Below are positions 51,333 through 59,796 of a DNA stretch of 64,000 nt, piece by piece. The notes under the pieces are model-generated. The model saw only the letters and a program-made list of their open reading frames with translations. It did not search any database and was not told the origin of the DNA. Source of the DNA: Hephaestia sp. MAHUQ-44 (lineage in GTDB: Bacteria > Pseudomonadota > Alphaproteobacteria > Sphingomonadales > Sphingomonadaceae); contig NZ_JAMSLX010000002.1 of NCBI RefSeq assembly GCF_023806085.1, positions 1 to 64,000 on the forward strand, in the 5' to 3' direction. Both the position numbers and the translations under genes were made by a program. Each line of letters begins with the position of its first letter. Positions within the stretch are counted from its first letter, which is position 1.

Positions 51333-52571
51333 ATGATGCTATGGACCGGTGCGCTATGGCTGGTTGCCGCGACGATGGTGCCCGCTGCTACGACCGACGC
51401 CCCGGCGCCGGCGTCATCGACCCCGGCCGTGCCCGCCGCCGAGACGGAGCGCCCGGCGCTGCCGTGGACGCTCGATGAGCAGGTGCGGATGTTCAAGGCG
51501 ATGGAGGACCAGCTCCCCTCGCGCGTTGTGAAGCGCGGCGAAACGGTGCACGCGCTGGCGAACGGGACGCCGATCGCGCCGCGCTGGCGACAGGGCGAGC
51601 GCGAACTGACGATCGAGAAATGGATGGACGAATACAGGTCGTCGGGGGTCATCATCCTGCGCGACGGCAAGATCGTCTACGAACGTTATGCCCTCGGCCG
51701 GAAGCCCGACGAGCGCTGGACGTCGTTCTCGGTGGCGAAATCGGTGGCGGGTCTGCTGGCTGGCGCCGCGATCCGCGACGGCAAGCTCGCGCTCGGCGAT
51801 CAGGTGACGCGCTTCATGCCTGAACTCGTGGGGTCGGCTTATGATGGCGTCACCGTCGAAAACATACTGACGATGAGTTCCGGGGTTCGCTGGTACGAGG
51901 ATTATGTCGACGGCGTATCGGATCTCGCGCTGACCCACGCGATCAGCGCGCGCGGCGGGGATTTCGTCGTCGAGCATCTTGCCAAGCTCGAGCGGGCGCA
52001 CGAACCCGGCACGACCTGGCATTACAATACCGCCGAAAGCCATCTGCTCGGCATGGTGGTGTCGCGTGCCGTTGGGATGACGCTGTCCGACTATCTGTCA
52101 GAAAAGATTTGGAAACCCTATGGCATGGAGCAGGATGCCGCGTGGCTGATCGATGGCAAGGGCCGTGAATCGGCGGGCTGCTGCCTGTCGATGACACTGC
52201 GTGATTATGCGCGGCTTGGGCAGTTCGTGCTCGATGGCGGAATCGTGGACGGCGCGCCGGTCATGGAGGCACAATATCTTGCCGACGCGACCTCGGTGAG
52301 GATCGCCAACGATCAGCCGGCGCCGTCGGGTTACGGCTACCAATGGTGGATCGGCGCGCGCGCGTTCGAGGCATCGGGCATCTTTGGCCAGTCGATCCTG
52401 GTGTATCCGAAGGAGCGCCTTGTCATTGCGGTCAACTCGGCGTGGCCGGCGCCGATCGGCGATGACCTGTTCGCCGCCTTGTCGCTCTTCTACGGCGCGG
52501 TGCACGACGCGGCGGCGCCCGATTTTGCTCCGGTCCTGAAGCCGGCGAACCGTGCGGCGACGGCGCCGTAA
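51333..52571 (+). CDS. Serine hydrolase of the class C beta-lactamase/NylB family, exported
   Basis: A 412-aa beta-lactamase-fold hydrolase. A signal-like N-terminus (LWTGALWLVAATMVPAATT) suggests export to the periplasm. The S-x-x-K nucleophile motif is Ser133-Val-Ala-Lys136 in TSFSVAKSVAG; the general-base Tyr231 lies in WHYNTAESHLLG, and the KTG-box position reads GIFGQS, as in NylB-type 6-aminohexanoate-oligomer hydrolases and esterases rather than true beta-lactamases. It should open an amide or ester bond of a short oligomeric compound. Operator and promoter lie directly upstream. It is convergent with the GntR gene that probably represses it. Confidence 0.88.
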   Translation: MMLWTGALWLVAATMVPAATTDAPAPASSTPAVPAAETERPALPWTLDEQVRMFKAMEDQLPSRVVKRGETVHALANGTPIAPRWRQGERELTIEKWMDEYRSSGVIILRDGKIVYERYALGRKPDERWTSFSVAKSVAGLLAGAAIRDGKLALGDQVTRFMPELVGSAYDGVTVENILTMSSGVRWYEDYVDGVSDLALTHAISARGGDFVVEHLAKLERAHEPGTTWHYNTAESHLLGMVVSRAVGMTLSDYLSEKIWKPYGMEQDAAWLIDGKGRESAGCCLSMTLRDYARLGQFVLDGGIVDGAPVMEAQYLADATSVRIANDQPAPSGYGYQWWIGARAFEASGIFGQSILVYPKERLVIAVNSAWPAPIGDDLFAALSLFYGAVHDAAAPDFAPVLKPANRAATAP

Positions 52572-52578
52572 GCGCGCG

Positions 52579-53310
52579 TCAGCCTTGCTTGCCACGCTTG
52601 CGTTTGCCGGGGCCGGTCACGGCGGTGGGGGTCGTTTCCAGCGCATGGATCAACGCCACCGCCGACGCGCTGATGTCGTCGACAATGCCCCGCCGCGCGG
52701 CCTTGCCGTCGCGCCGTGCGAGCGCGTCGACGATCGCCCAATGCGTCGCCATCGAATCGACCAGGCTCGCCCGGTCAGGCATCATCCTGGGAACGTACGG
52801 GCCGACCCGCAGCCACATCGCTTCGATCAGCGTGGTCAGCGTCGGCATCCGGCACGCTTTGTAGACCGATCGGTGAAACGCCCAATTGGCCAGCACATAC
52901 GCGCCGACATCGCCCGCATCGGCAGCCGATTGCATTGCCGCGCAGTGGCGTCGCGTCGTCGCGATCTCGGCGTCGCGGATATGGTCGACAGCGCGTTCGG
53001 CGGCGAGCCCTTCGAGCACCACCCTGATGTCGCGGATTTCACGATAGCTGTCGGGATCGAGGTCGGGCACGCCGAGCACGCGCTTGCCGCCGCGCGCGAT
53101 CAGGGCCCCTTCGGCTTCGAGCCGCTGGAGCGCGCCGCGCACGGGCATCATACTGACATCGAGCGCCTCGGCGGCGCCACGCAGCGTTATCTTCTGTCCC
53201 GGCTGGATCTCGCCCCGCATGAGGAGGCCCCGCAAATGATCGTAAACGCGTTCCTGAATGGTCGCGCCGTCGTCGGCAGCGGGAATGTGATCGACGTCGA
53301 GAGCTGTCAT
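52579..53310 (-). CDS. GntR-family regulator with FCD domain, controller of the TGTGATCACA regulon
   Basis: A 243-aa FadR-subfamily repressor. The winged helix is at about residues 17-75 (TIQERVYDHLRGLLMRGEIQPGQK, LRGAAEALDVSMMPVRGALQRLEAEGAL). The FCD domain (about 90-215) has RDIRVVLEGLAAERA, NWAFHRSVYKACRMPTLTTLIEAMWLRVGPY and the HWAIVDALARRD helix, with the Asp/His residues expected for a metal-held small acid or amine ligand. GAAAGG lies 6 nt ahead of the ATG. A GTGATCAC core sits in the 94-bp gap to the divergent ABC gene, so it probably controls itself. It is the only local regulator that fits the six shared palindromes. Confidence 0.9.
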   Translation of the reverse strand: MTALDVDHIPAADDGATIQERVYDHLRGLLMRGEIQPGQKITLRGAAEALDVSMMPVRGALQRLEAEGALIARGGKRVLGVPDLDPDSYREIRDIRVVLEGLAAERAVDHIRDAEIATTRRHCAAMQSAADAGDVGAYVLANWAFHRSVYKACRMPTLTTLIEAMWLRVGPYVPRMMPDRASLVDSMATHWAIVDALARRDGKAARRGIVDDISASAVALIHALETTPTAVTGPGKRKRGKQG

Positions 53311-53375
53311 GAAGGGCCTTTCGCCAGCGACTTTGGCTTGAGAGCGCCAATGGCGCAAGCGTTGGGACGTAATTG

Positions 53376-53383
53376 GTGATCAC
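53376..53383. promoter_or_regulatory. TGTGATCACA operator, site 2 (GTGATCAC core)
   Basis: TTGGTGATCACATCG: the inner 8-bp palindrome is perfect and the flanks are weaker than at other sites. It is in the short gap between the divergent GntR gene (start 53310) and the ABC ATPase gene (start 53405, or GTG 53387), so it can regulate both. A weak site is common for an autoregulated repressor. Confidence 0.6.
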
Positions 53384-53404
53384 ATCGTGCAAGACAATCA
53401 ATTG

Positions 53405-55138
53405 ATGACGCGCAACACGCCAGATAGCGGGAGAACCACGGAGCCGTTGTTGGTCGTCCGCGATCTGCGCGTACGGTTTCGCGGCGGAAACGGTGTGACA
53501 ACCGAGGCGGTGCGCGGCGTATCGTTCGATGTTGCGGCGGGCCGATGCCTGGCGATGGTCGGCGAAAGTGGCTCGGGCAAGAGCCAGACCTGTCTCGCCT
53601 TGCTGGGCCTGCTCGCGGCCAATGGCGAGGTTTCGGGATCGGCCCGGTTCGAGGGGCGCGAACTGGTCGGGCTTCGCGAGCGCGAGTTCAACGGCATTCG
53701 CGGGTCGAAGATCGGCGTCGTCTTTCAGGACCCGCTGAGCGCGCTCGCACCGCATCTACGGATCGGCGATCAGATCGCGGACGGGCTGTGCCGGCATCAC
53801 GGCATGACGCGCAGCGCCGCGCTTGCCGAGGCGAAAGCATGGCTCGATCGCGTGCGCATCCCCGATGCGGCGCGGTGCTTGCGGCAATATCCTCACGAAT
53901 TGTCCGGCGGGATGCGGCAGCGCGTGATGATCGCCGCCGCACTGGCGCCCCGCCCGAGCCTCCTGATCGCCGACGAGCCGACCACCGCGCTCGACGTGAC
54001 GATCCAGGCCGAACTGCTCGATCTGCTCGCCGATCTGGTGCGCGCGCAGGGGACGAGCCTGATCATGATCACGCACGATATGGGCGTCGTGGCGCGCATG
54101 GCGGATGACGTGTGTGTGATGCGCGATGGGGAGATCGTCGAGGCCGGCAGCAGCACCGCGATCCTCACTGCACCCCAGCGCCGCTACACGCAAACATTGT
54201 TGGGGGCGATCAGCCGGATCGATGCGCCGAGCCGGGTCGTGCTTCCCCCGGAGGCTGGCGCGCCGGTGCTCGCGGTCGAGCGGCTGAGCGTCCGCTATCC
54301 GCTTGCACGGCGGGCGTTTGCGCCACGCCGTCATCATCTTGCGGTCGATGGGGTCGATGTCGTCCTGCGCGCCGGCGAGACGCTGGCGATCGTCGGCGAG
54401 AGCGGATCGGGCAAATCGAGCCTGGCCCGTGCGGTGACCGGTTTGATCGCCGCCGAGGCGGAATCGGCCGCGTTGCTTGGATCGCCGCTGACCCTGGGCA
54501 AACGCCGGTGGGACTTGCCGGTGCGGCGCGACGTTCAGATTGTTTTTCAGGATCCGCAAGGCAGCCTTGATCCTGCGATGCCGATCTGGCGCTCGGTCGA
54601 AGAGCCGCTGCGCGTGCACCATCCGGCGTTGACCGCCGCGGCGCGGCGCGAGGCGGTGATCGCGGCGTTGCGCCGGGTCGAGCTCGATCCCGCGCTGGCC
54701 GAGCGGTATCCGTCCGAACTGTCGGGGGGGCAGGCGCAGCGCGTGGGGATCGCCCGCGCGATGATCCTCAAGCCCAGGGTGCTGGTATGCGACGAAGCCG
54801 TGTCCGCGCTCGACGTTTCGATCCGGGGACAGATCATCGATCTGTTGATCGCCCTCCAGCGCGACACCGGGCTCGCGATGCTGTTCATCACGCACGATCT
54901 GTCGGTGGTGCGCGCCATTGCTCACCATGTGCTTGTGCTGCACCACGGCCGGGTGATGGAGTTGGCATCAGCGGACCGGCTGTTCGCTGATCCGGGGCAC
55001 CCCTATACGCGCTCCCTGCTCGGGGCGGTGCTGTCGCCCGATCCGGGGGCATCGTCGGCGCGGCCCGATCGCTATCAGCCGACCGGGCAGGGGGGCGACC
55101 TTGTCGCCGTCGCGCCCGATCATTGGGTGCGCGGCTGA
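53405..55138 (+). CDS. Oligopeptide-type ABC transporter, fused double ATPase (OppD-OppF like)
   Basis: A 577-aa protein carrying both ATP-binding halves. Domain 1 (about 10-260) has Walker [11 protein letters not shown], signature [13 protein letters not shown] and Walker [13 protein letters not shown]. Domain 2 (about 290-550) has [28 protein letters not shown] and [12 protein letters not shown]; both H-loops (ITHDMG, ITHDLS) are present. Each half ends with the short tail seen in OppD/F, but the usual Cys cluster of the iron-sulfur type is not obvious. GTG 53387 is an alternative start. It is convergent with the operon for the binding protein and permeases, with only 28 bp between stops, and completes that importer. 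Confidence 0.94.
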   Translation: MTRNTPDSGRTTEPLLVVRDLRVRFRGGNGVTTEAVRGVSFDVAAGRCLAMVGESGSGKSQTCLALLGLLAANGEVSGSARFEGRELVGLREREFNGIRGSKIGVVFQDPLSALAPHLRIGDQIADGLCRHHGMTRSAALAEAKAWLDRVRIPDAARCLRQYPHELSGGMRQRVMIAAALAPRPSLLIADEPTTALDVTIQAELLDLLADLVRAQGTSLIMITHDMGVVARMADDVCVMRDGEIVEAGSSTAILTAPQRRYTQTLLGAISRIDAPSRVVLPPEAGAPVLAVERLSVRYPLARRAFAPRRHHLAVDGVDVVLRAGETLAIVGESGSGKSSLARAVTGLIAAEAESAALLGSPLTLGKRRWDLPVRRDVQIVFQDPQGSLDPAMPIWRSVEEPLRVHHPALTAAARREAVIAALRRVELDPALAERYPSELSGGQAQRVGIARAMILKPRVLVCDEAVSALDVSIRGQIIDLLIALQRDTGLAMLFITHDLSVVRAIAHHVLVLHHGRVMELASADRLFADPGHPYTRSLLGAVLSPDPGASSARPDRYQPTGQGGDLVAVAPDHWVRG

Positions 55139-55166
55139 AGCGCCGGGGTTGCGCGCTCAAGGCGGT

Positions 55167-56747
55167 CTAGCTCACGCAGGCATAACGCATCAGGTGAACG
55201 TCGTCGCGATTGTCGTGCCAGCCGGTTACGCGCGGGTTGACCAGATTGCCGGCCGCGTTGACGAAGACCGGCGCGACGGGCGCGTCGAGCAGCATCTGCC
55301 GCTCGGCGGTCTGGAGCAAGGTCGCACGACGGTCGAGATCGGCCTCGGCTTCGGCGCGCGCGATCAGGGCGTCATAAGCGGGGTTCGCATAGCCGCCGTA
55401 ATTGGCGGAATTCCCGGTCCGCAGCAGGTTCAGGAAATTGGTCGGATCGGGATAATCGGCGATCCAGTCGGTGTAGGCGAGTTGAAAGCCGCCCAGTTGC
55501 AGATCGCTGAAGAAAACCGCGATATCGGCGACCGACAATCGCGCATCGACACCGATCGCGCGTAGATCGGCGGCGATGGCGGCGGGTGTGCCGATCCCGA
55601 TGATCGACTTGATCTCGATCTTCAGCGGATGGTCGCGCGTATAGCCGGCGTCCGCCATCAACCGCGTCGCGAGCGCGCGTCGGGAATCGAAATCGAGATC
55701 GGCCCAGGGCGGGTCTGCCGGCAGCGCGCCGAGCGAGGTGGGGACGAAGCTATAGGTCGGGCGTTGCCCAGCCGTCAGCACCTTTCCGGCGATGAAGTCC
55801 CGATCGATCGCCATCGCGATCGCCCGCCGCACCCGGATGTCGGCGAAGGCGGGATCGCGCAGATTGAACGCCATATAGATGATATGGCCGAACGCGTGCG
55901 TTCGCACATAATCGGGAATGCCGCCGGGCCCGCGCAGATAGGCGGTGCGCGTTGCGTCGAAGGTCGGATGCCAATCGAGTTCGCCGCGTCGCACGCGGCG
56001 CTCGGCGAGGGTCGCATTGGGGCTCGGATAATAATCCACCCGATCGAGACAGACGTCGTCGGCCGCGTAGAAGCGCGGATTGCGGACCAGCGTCAGATGG
56101 TCGCCAAGCCGCCATTCGGCGAGGCGATAGGCGCCGCTGGAAACAAACCTGCCGGGCCGGGTCCAGTCATCCCCCCAGCGCCGCACCGCATGTTCCGGCA
56201 CCGGCAGGAGCCCGTAATGAGTGAGGAGCGAAGGCAGATATGGGGCCGGGTGGACGAGCCGGATCACCAAAGTATGCGGATCGGGCGCGGTGACGCCCAA
56301 ACTGTCGACGGGCGCCTTGCCGATGTTGATCGGCTCGGCGTTGAGCACCGGATATAACAGGCTGGCGTAGGAGCCCGCAGTGACTGGATCGACGATCCGG
56401 CGCATCGAAAAGACGACATCTGCCGCGGTGATCGGCGCCCCGTCGGACCATTGCGCCTCGCGCATGTGGAAGGTCCAGACCAGCCCGTCGGGGCTCGTCT
56501 CCCAATGCGTTGCCAGCCCGGGGACGATGCGGCCTTGTGCGTCGAAGGTCGTCAGCCCGGTCAGCAGGTCGACCAGGATCGTCTGGTCCTGCTTGACGAA
56601 CGACCGTGCGGGATCAAGCGATCCGGGGTCCGACATGATGCCGGCGCGCAGGCACTTCTGCCCGGCGGGACACGCCGAGGGCTGCGCCTGTTCGCCGCAG
56701 CCCGCCAGCATGAGGCCCAGCGCCAGGAGGGGGGCGTATCTCTTCAC
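55167..56747 (-). CDS. Peptide/oligomer ABC transporter substrate-binding lipoprotein (OppA/DppA family, SBP_bac_5)
   Basis: A 526-aa periplasmic binding protein. The signal peptide ends with the lipobox LAGCG, so it is anchored to the membrane. SBP_bac_5 landmarks are GIMSDPGSLDPAR, GLATHWETSPDGLVWTFHMRE, WSDGAPITAADVVFSMRRIVDP, ADIRVRRAIAMAIDRDFI and the C-terminal QTAERQMLLDAPVAPVF. Two extra Cys pairs near the mature N-terminus (CPAGQKC) and near DDVC could form disulfides. The start is GTG at 56747, overlapping the permease stop (GTGA). It binds a peptide, glycoside or amide-linked oligomer; the true ligand is unknown. Confidence 0.94.
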   Translation of the reverse strand: MKRYAPLLALGLMLAGCGEQAQPSACPAGQKCLRAGIMSDPGSLDPARSFVKQDQTILVDLLTGLTTFDAQGRIVPGLATHWETSPDGLVWTFHMREAQWSDGAPITAADVVFSMRRIVDPVTAGSYASLLYPVLNAEPINIGKAPVDSLGVTAPDPHTLVIRLVHPAPYLPSLLTHYGLLPVPEHAVRRWGDDWTRPGRFVSSGAYRLAEWRLGDHLTLVRNPRFYAADDVCLDRVDYYPSPNATLAERRVRRGELDWHPTFDATRTAYLRGPGGIPDYVRTHAFGHIIYMAFNLRDPAFADIRVRRAIAMAIDRDFIAGKVLTAGQRPTYSFVPTSLGALPADPPWADLDFDSRRALATRLMADAGYTRDHPLKIEIKSIIGIGTPAAIAADLRAIGVDARLSVADIAVFFSDLQLGGFQLAYTDWIADYPDPTNFLNLLRTGNSANYGGYANPAYDALIARAEAEADLDRRATLLQTAERQMLLDAPVAPVFVNAAGNLVNPRVTGWHDNRDDVHLMRYACVS

Positions 56748-57577
56748 CGCGTTGCTTCCGTTCCGGCCGCGCGGCGCATCGCCTCGCCGAGCAGGTTGAA
56801 GGTGCCGAGCACCAGCACCATCGTCAGGGCGGGAAAGATCAGCATCCACGGGGCGATTTCCATCTGATTGGTGCCCTGGCTCATCAACGTGCCCAGCGAC
56901 GCGAGCGGTTCCTGGATGCCGAGCCCGAAGAAGCTGAGAAAGCTCTCGGCCAGGATCACGTTGGGGATGCTCAGCGTCATGAAGGCGGCCACCGGGCCGA
57001 CCATGTTGGGAATGATATGACGCACCATGATCGCCGGGGTGGAGACGCCGATCACCTGTGCCGCCTCGATATATTCGCGCTGCTTGAGACTGAGCGTCTG
57101 GCCGCGCACGACGCGGGCGATCGTCAGCCATTCGACGCTGGCGATCGCGACGAGAATGATCGCGAGGCTGTTGCCGAAGGTGACCGTCAGCAGGATGACG
57201 AAGATGATGAACGGCAGGGCATAAAGGATGTCGACCGCGCGCATCAGCAGCGCGTCCACCCAGCCGCCGAAATAGCCCGCGACGACGCCGACCACGACCC
57301 CGATCACCAGCGCGGCCGACGTGCCGGCTAGTCCGACGATCAGCGACACGCGCAACCCGGTCAACAGCCGCGCGAGCAGGTCGCGTCCCAGCCAGTCGGC
57401 GCCGAGCAGATGGCCCGCGCTCAGTGGCGCCACCCACCGGTCGGGCTTGTTGATCTCGTCAAAGCCGAACGACGTCAGCAACGGCCCCACCAGCGCGGCC
57501 AGCAACAGGAGCACCAGCGCGGCGGCAGCGAGGCGACCGGTCCGGTCGCGGCCCAATCGGACGAGTAGGTTGATCAC
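56744..57577 (-). CDS. ABC transporter permease, OppC/DppC-like
   Basis: A 277-aa inner-membrane permease with six helices. The N-terminal OppC_N segment (LVLLLLAALVGPLL then PLSAGHLLGADWLGRDLLARLLTG) is typical. The EAA loop, which contacts the ATPase, is EAAQVIGVSTPAIMVRHIIPN. It starts with GTG at 57577, overlapping the OppB stop, and itself overlaps the binding-protein gene. Transcript order is oppB, oppC, binding protein, on the minus strand, all coupled by GTGA overlaps. Confidence 0.94.
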   Translation of the reverse strand: MINLLVRLGRDRTGRLAAAALVLLLLAALVGPLLTSFGFDEINKPDRWVAPLSAGHLLGADWLGRDLLARLLTGLRVSLIVGLAGTSAALVIGVVVGVVAGYFGGWVDALLMRAVDILYALPFIIFVILLTVTFGNSLAIILVAIASVEWLTIARVVRGQTLSLKQREYIEAAQVIGVSTPAIMVRHIIPNMVGPVAAFMTLSIPNVILAESFLSFFGLGIQEPLASLGTLMSQGTNQMEIAPWMLIFPALTMVLVLGTFNLLGEAMRRAAGTEATR

Positions 57578-58485
57578 AGCCGCACCCGAGGATCGATGGC
57601 GGCATAGGCGATATCCGCGATCAGGTTCATGATCACGATCAGCGTGGCGTAAAGCAGGATCACCCCCATCACGAGCGAATAGTCGCGCTGGAGGGCGCCC
57701 AGCACAAAGGCGCGCCCAAGCCCGGGAATGCCGAAGATCAGTTCGACGACGAACGAGCCGGTCATGAGCCCCGCGGCGGCGGGCGCCAGGAAACTGATCA
57801 GCGGCATCAGCGCCGGTGGCAGGGCATAACCGAGCACCACGCGGCGGCGCGACAGCCCGCGTCCGCGTGCGCTGCGCACCGCGTTCGAACGCAGGCTCGC
57901 GATCATCTCGGTCCGCACGATCCGCGCGATCGCGGCGATCAGAGGAATGGTGAGGACCACCACCGGCAGCACGTAAGCGGAGGCGCCCACGAGCCCGCCA
58001 TTGGGGAGCAGTTTGAGCCGGGAGGAAAAGACGAAGATCAGGATCGGCCCCATCACGAAGGTGGGGACGGCGATCCCGCCCAGAATTACCGTGCCGACGA
58101 TGCGGTCGATCGCGCCGCCGCGCCGGAGCGCCGCGCCGATGCCGAGCGTGACGCCGAACGCCGTGCCGAACAGCAAGGCGAGGCCGCCGATGATGGCGCT
58201 GGTCGGCAGCCCCTCGGCAATGATCCCGCCAACCGTGCGGCCGGGATATTTGAGCGACGGCCCGAAATCGCCGGTCACCGCGTTGCCCAGATAGCGCACG
58301 AACTGTTCGGGTAGCGGCCGATCAAGGGCGAACCGCGCGCGCGTCTGCGCCTCGACTGCCGGCGACACCTTCGCGCCCGTGAACGGCGATCCGGGGGCCG
58401 CGTGCAGCATCGCGAAGGTCATCGACGCGATCACCAGCAGGATCGGGACGGCGACCAAGGTCCGGCGAACCATCAGTCGCCACAT
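57574..58485 (-). CDS. ABC transporter permease, OppB/DppB-like
   Basis: A 303-aa permease with six membrane helices. VRRTLVAVPILLVIASMTFAMLHAAPGSPF at the N-terminus and FALDRPLPEQFVRYLGNAVTGDFGPSLKYPGRTV match OppB. The EAA loop reads SARGRGLSRRRVVLGYALPPAL and the C-terminus has GIPGLGRAFVLGALQRDYSLVMGVI. It is the first gene of the importer operon; two TGTGATCACA sites lie 117 and 204 bp upstream, in the gap shared with the divergent kinase gene. Confidence 0.95.
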   Translation of the reverse strand: MWRLMVRRTLVAVPILLVIASMTFAMLHAAPGSPFTGAKVSPAVEAQTRARFALDRPLPEQFVRYLGNAVTGDFGPSLKYPGRTVGGIIAEGLPTSAIIGGLALLFGTAFGVTLGIGAALRRGGAIDRIVGTVILGGIAVPTFVMGPILIFVFSSRLKLLPNGGLVGASAYVLPVVVLTIPLIAAIARIVRTEMIASLRSNAVRSARGRGLSRRRVVLGYALPPALMPLISFLAPAAAGLMTGSFVVELIFGIPGLGRAFVLGALQRDYSLVMGVILLYATLIVIMNLIADIAYAAIDPRVRL

Positions 58486-58601
58486 GCGTCACACTTTCCA
58501 TCGGTGTCTGTCGGGATGGTGGATGGCGCGCGGTCCGCCTTCCTCCCACGCTCGCTGAATATCGTCATGCCCGCAGCTTTGCATATCGTGGTTGAGGGGG
58601 C

Positions 58602-58619
58602 AATATGTGATCACAAAAT
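58602..58619. promoter_or_regulatory. TGTGATCACA operator, site 3
   Basis: AATATGTGATCACAAAAT; the 10-bp core is a perfect palindrome. It is identical over 18 bp to site 4, whose centre is 87 bp away. It is in the 312-bp gap between the divergent oppB-like gene and the kinase gene, nearer to the transporter side. The rest of this gap holds no gene other than a 26-codon frame at 58721. Confidence 0.85.
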
Positions 58620-58688
58620 GGCGTCGGCAGGGGGGATTCGGTCGGGTTCCAGTTGCGTTGGCCGACGTCATCGTTTAACCCGACATCA

Positions 58689-58706
58689 AATATGTGATCA
58701 CAAAAT
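58689..58706. promoter_or_regulatory. TGTGATCACA operator, site 4
   Basis: AATATGTGATCACAAAAT, the same 18 bases as site 3 in the same orientation. It lies about 92 bp before the predicted TTG start of the kinase gene. The pair of sites could allow repression of both divergent transcripts or looping. Confidence 0.85.
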
Positions 58707-58797
58707 AGAGGTCAGATCGGATGCGATTCGTCCAACTGCATCGTCGCTGCGGCAAGGGGAACGCGCAAACCCAGGTGCGCGCACTTGGTACGCGACG

Positions 58798-59796
58798 TTG
58801 AGCGGTTTTATCGCCCCGGCCATCGCGAGCCAGCACGAGGCGGCCGCCAATCTCGCGCTCGCGCGCCGTTTCGTGGCGGCTGCGAGCGTGCGTCCGCTGG
58901 GCGGGGAGCGCGACCGTAATCTGCTGATCACCGCGACTGACGATGCGCATTACGTGCTCAAGCTGGTCGAGCGCCAGGAGGCCGAGGTCGCGGTGCCGCT
59001 GCAGATCGCGGCGCTCGATCATATCGCGCGCGCCGATCCCGGCTTGCCGGTGCCGCGGGCGGTGCCGACGATCGATGGCGCGCCCTTGGTCGAACACGGC
59101 GCGCAACTGGCGTGGATGGTCAATTATTGCGAAGGCGCGCTGATGCGCGAGGTCGGCGTGGACACCGGGTTGCGCAACGATCTCGGCGCGATCACCGCGC
59201 GCTTGGTCACCGCGCTGGCGACGTTCGATCATCCCGCTGCCGTCCGCGCGATCGATTGGGATGTCCGCCGCAGCCCGGCCGCGCGCGCGCTGATCGCGGC
59301 CGAGCCCGATGCGAATGCGCGCGCGCTCGCCATGCGGGGCCTCGATCAATTCGCGGAGGCAGCTGCCGGCGATTGGAGCGCCTTGCCCACGCAAGTGATC
59401 CATGGCGATCTCAACCCCTACAATGTCATCGTCGATCGTTCGGGGCGTGCGATCACGGGCATCATCGATCTCGGCGACATGCATTACGGCCCTCGGGTGG
59501 CCGATCTCGCGATTGCTGCCAGTTATCAATTGGTCGAGGGATTCGCCGGCGCGCGCGCCGTGGTTGCGGGCTACGTTTCGGAATGTGCGCTTGATCCGAC
59601 CGAAGTCGAGGTGCTGCCGCTGTTCATGGCCGCGCGGCTTGCGATGACGATTGCGATCACCGCCGACAGCGCCGCGCGCCGACCCGCAGAGGCAGGCTAT
59701 CTGCGCCGCAACGCGTGGGCGGCGGTCGGCGGGCTTGCCCGGCTTTACGCGGAAGGTGGCGGCGGATTGCCGCGAGGGGAGGCGTTTTTGCCATGA
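58798..59796 (+). CDS. APH-fold small-molecule kinase (hydroxylysine kinase/homoserine kinase-like)
   Basis: A 332-aa phosphotransferase of the aminoglycoside/choline/hydroxylysine kinase fold. LGGERDRNLLIT resembles the LxxxxDxN segment after the first strand, HYVLKLVE holds the ATP-binding Lys, HGDLNPYNVIVD is the catalytic Brenner motif (Asp and Asn), and GIIDLGDMHYGPRVADLAIA carries the metal-binding Asp. It should phosphorylate a hydroxyl of a small amine or amino acid. No ATG is available in frame; I chose TTG at 58798, which overlaps the TGA of a 26-codon frame, so the start is weak. It overlaps the aminotransferase by 4 bp, and that pairing recalls hydroxylysine kinase with its phospholyase. 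Confidence 0.8.
   Translation: MSGFIAPAIASQHEAAANLALARRFVAAASVRPLGGERDRNLLITATDDAHYVLKLVERQEAEVAVPLQIAALDHIARADPGLPVPRAVPTIDGAPLVEHGAQLAWMVNYCEGALMREVGVDTGLRNDLGAITARLVTALATFDHPAAVRAIDWDVRRSPAARALIAAEPDANARALAMRGLDQFAEAAAGDWSALPTQVIHGDLNPYNVIVDRSGRAITGIIDLGDMHYGPRVADLAIAASYQLVEGFAGARAVVAGYVSECALDPTEVEVLPLFMAARLAMTIAITADSAARRPAEAGYLRRNAWAAVGGLARLYAEGGGGLPRGEAFLP

Noticed and set aside
51333..52571. Microcystin-degradation gene mlrB or a beta-lactam resistance gene
   Set aside because: The fold family fits, but no mlrA, mlrC or mlrD genes are near, and the KTG box of true beta-lactamases is absent.
57570..57582. A seventh TGTGATCA-like site at the oppC start
   Set aside because: It is only part of the motif and is explained by the GTG-ATC start codons of the permease gene inside coding sequence.
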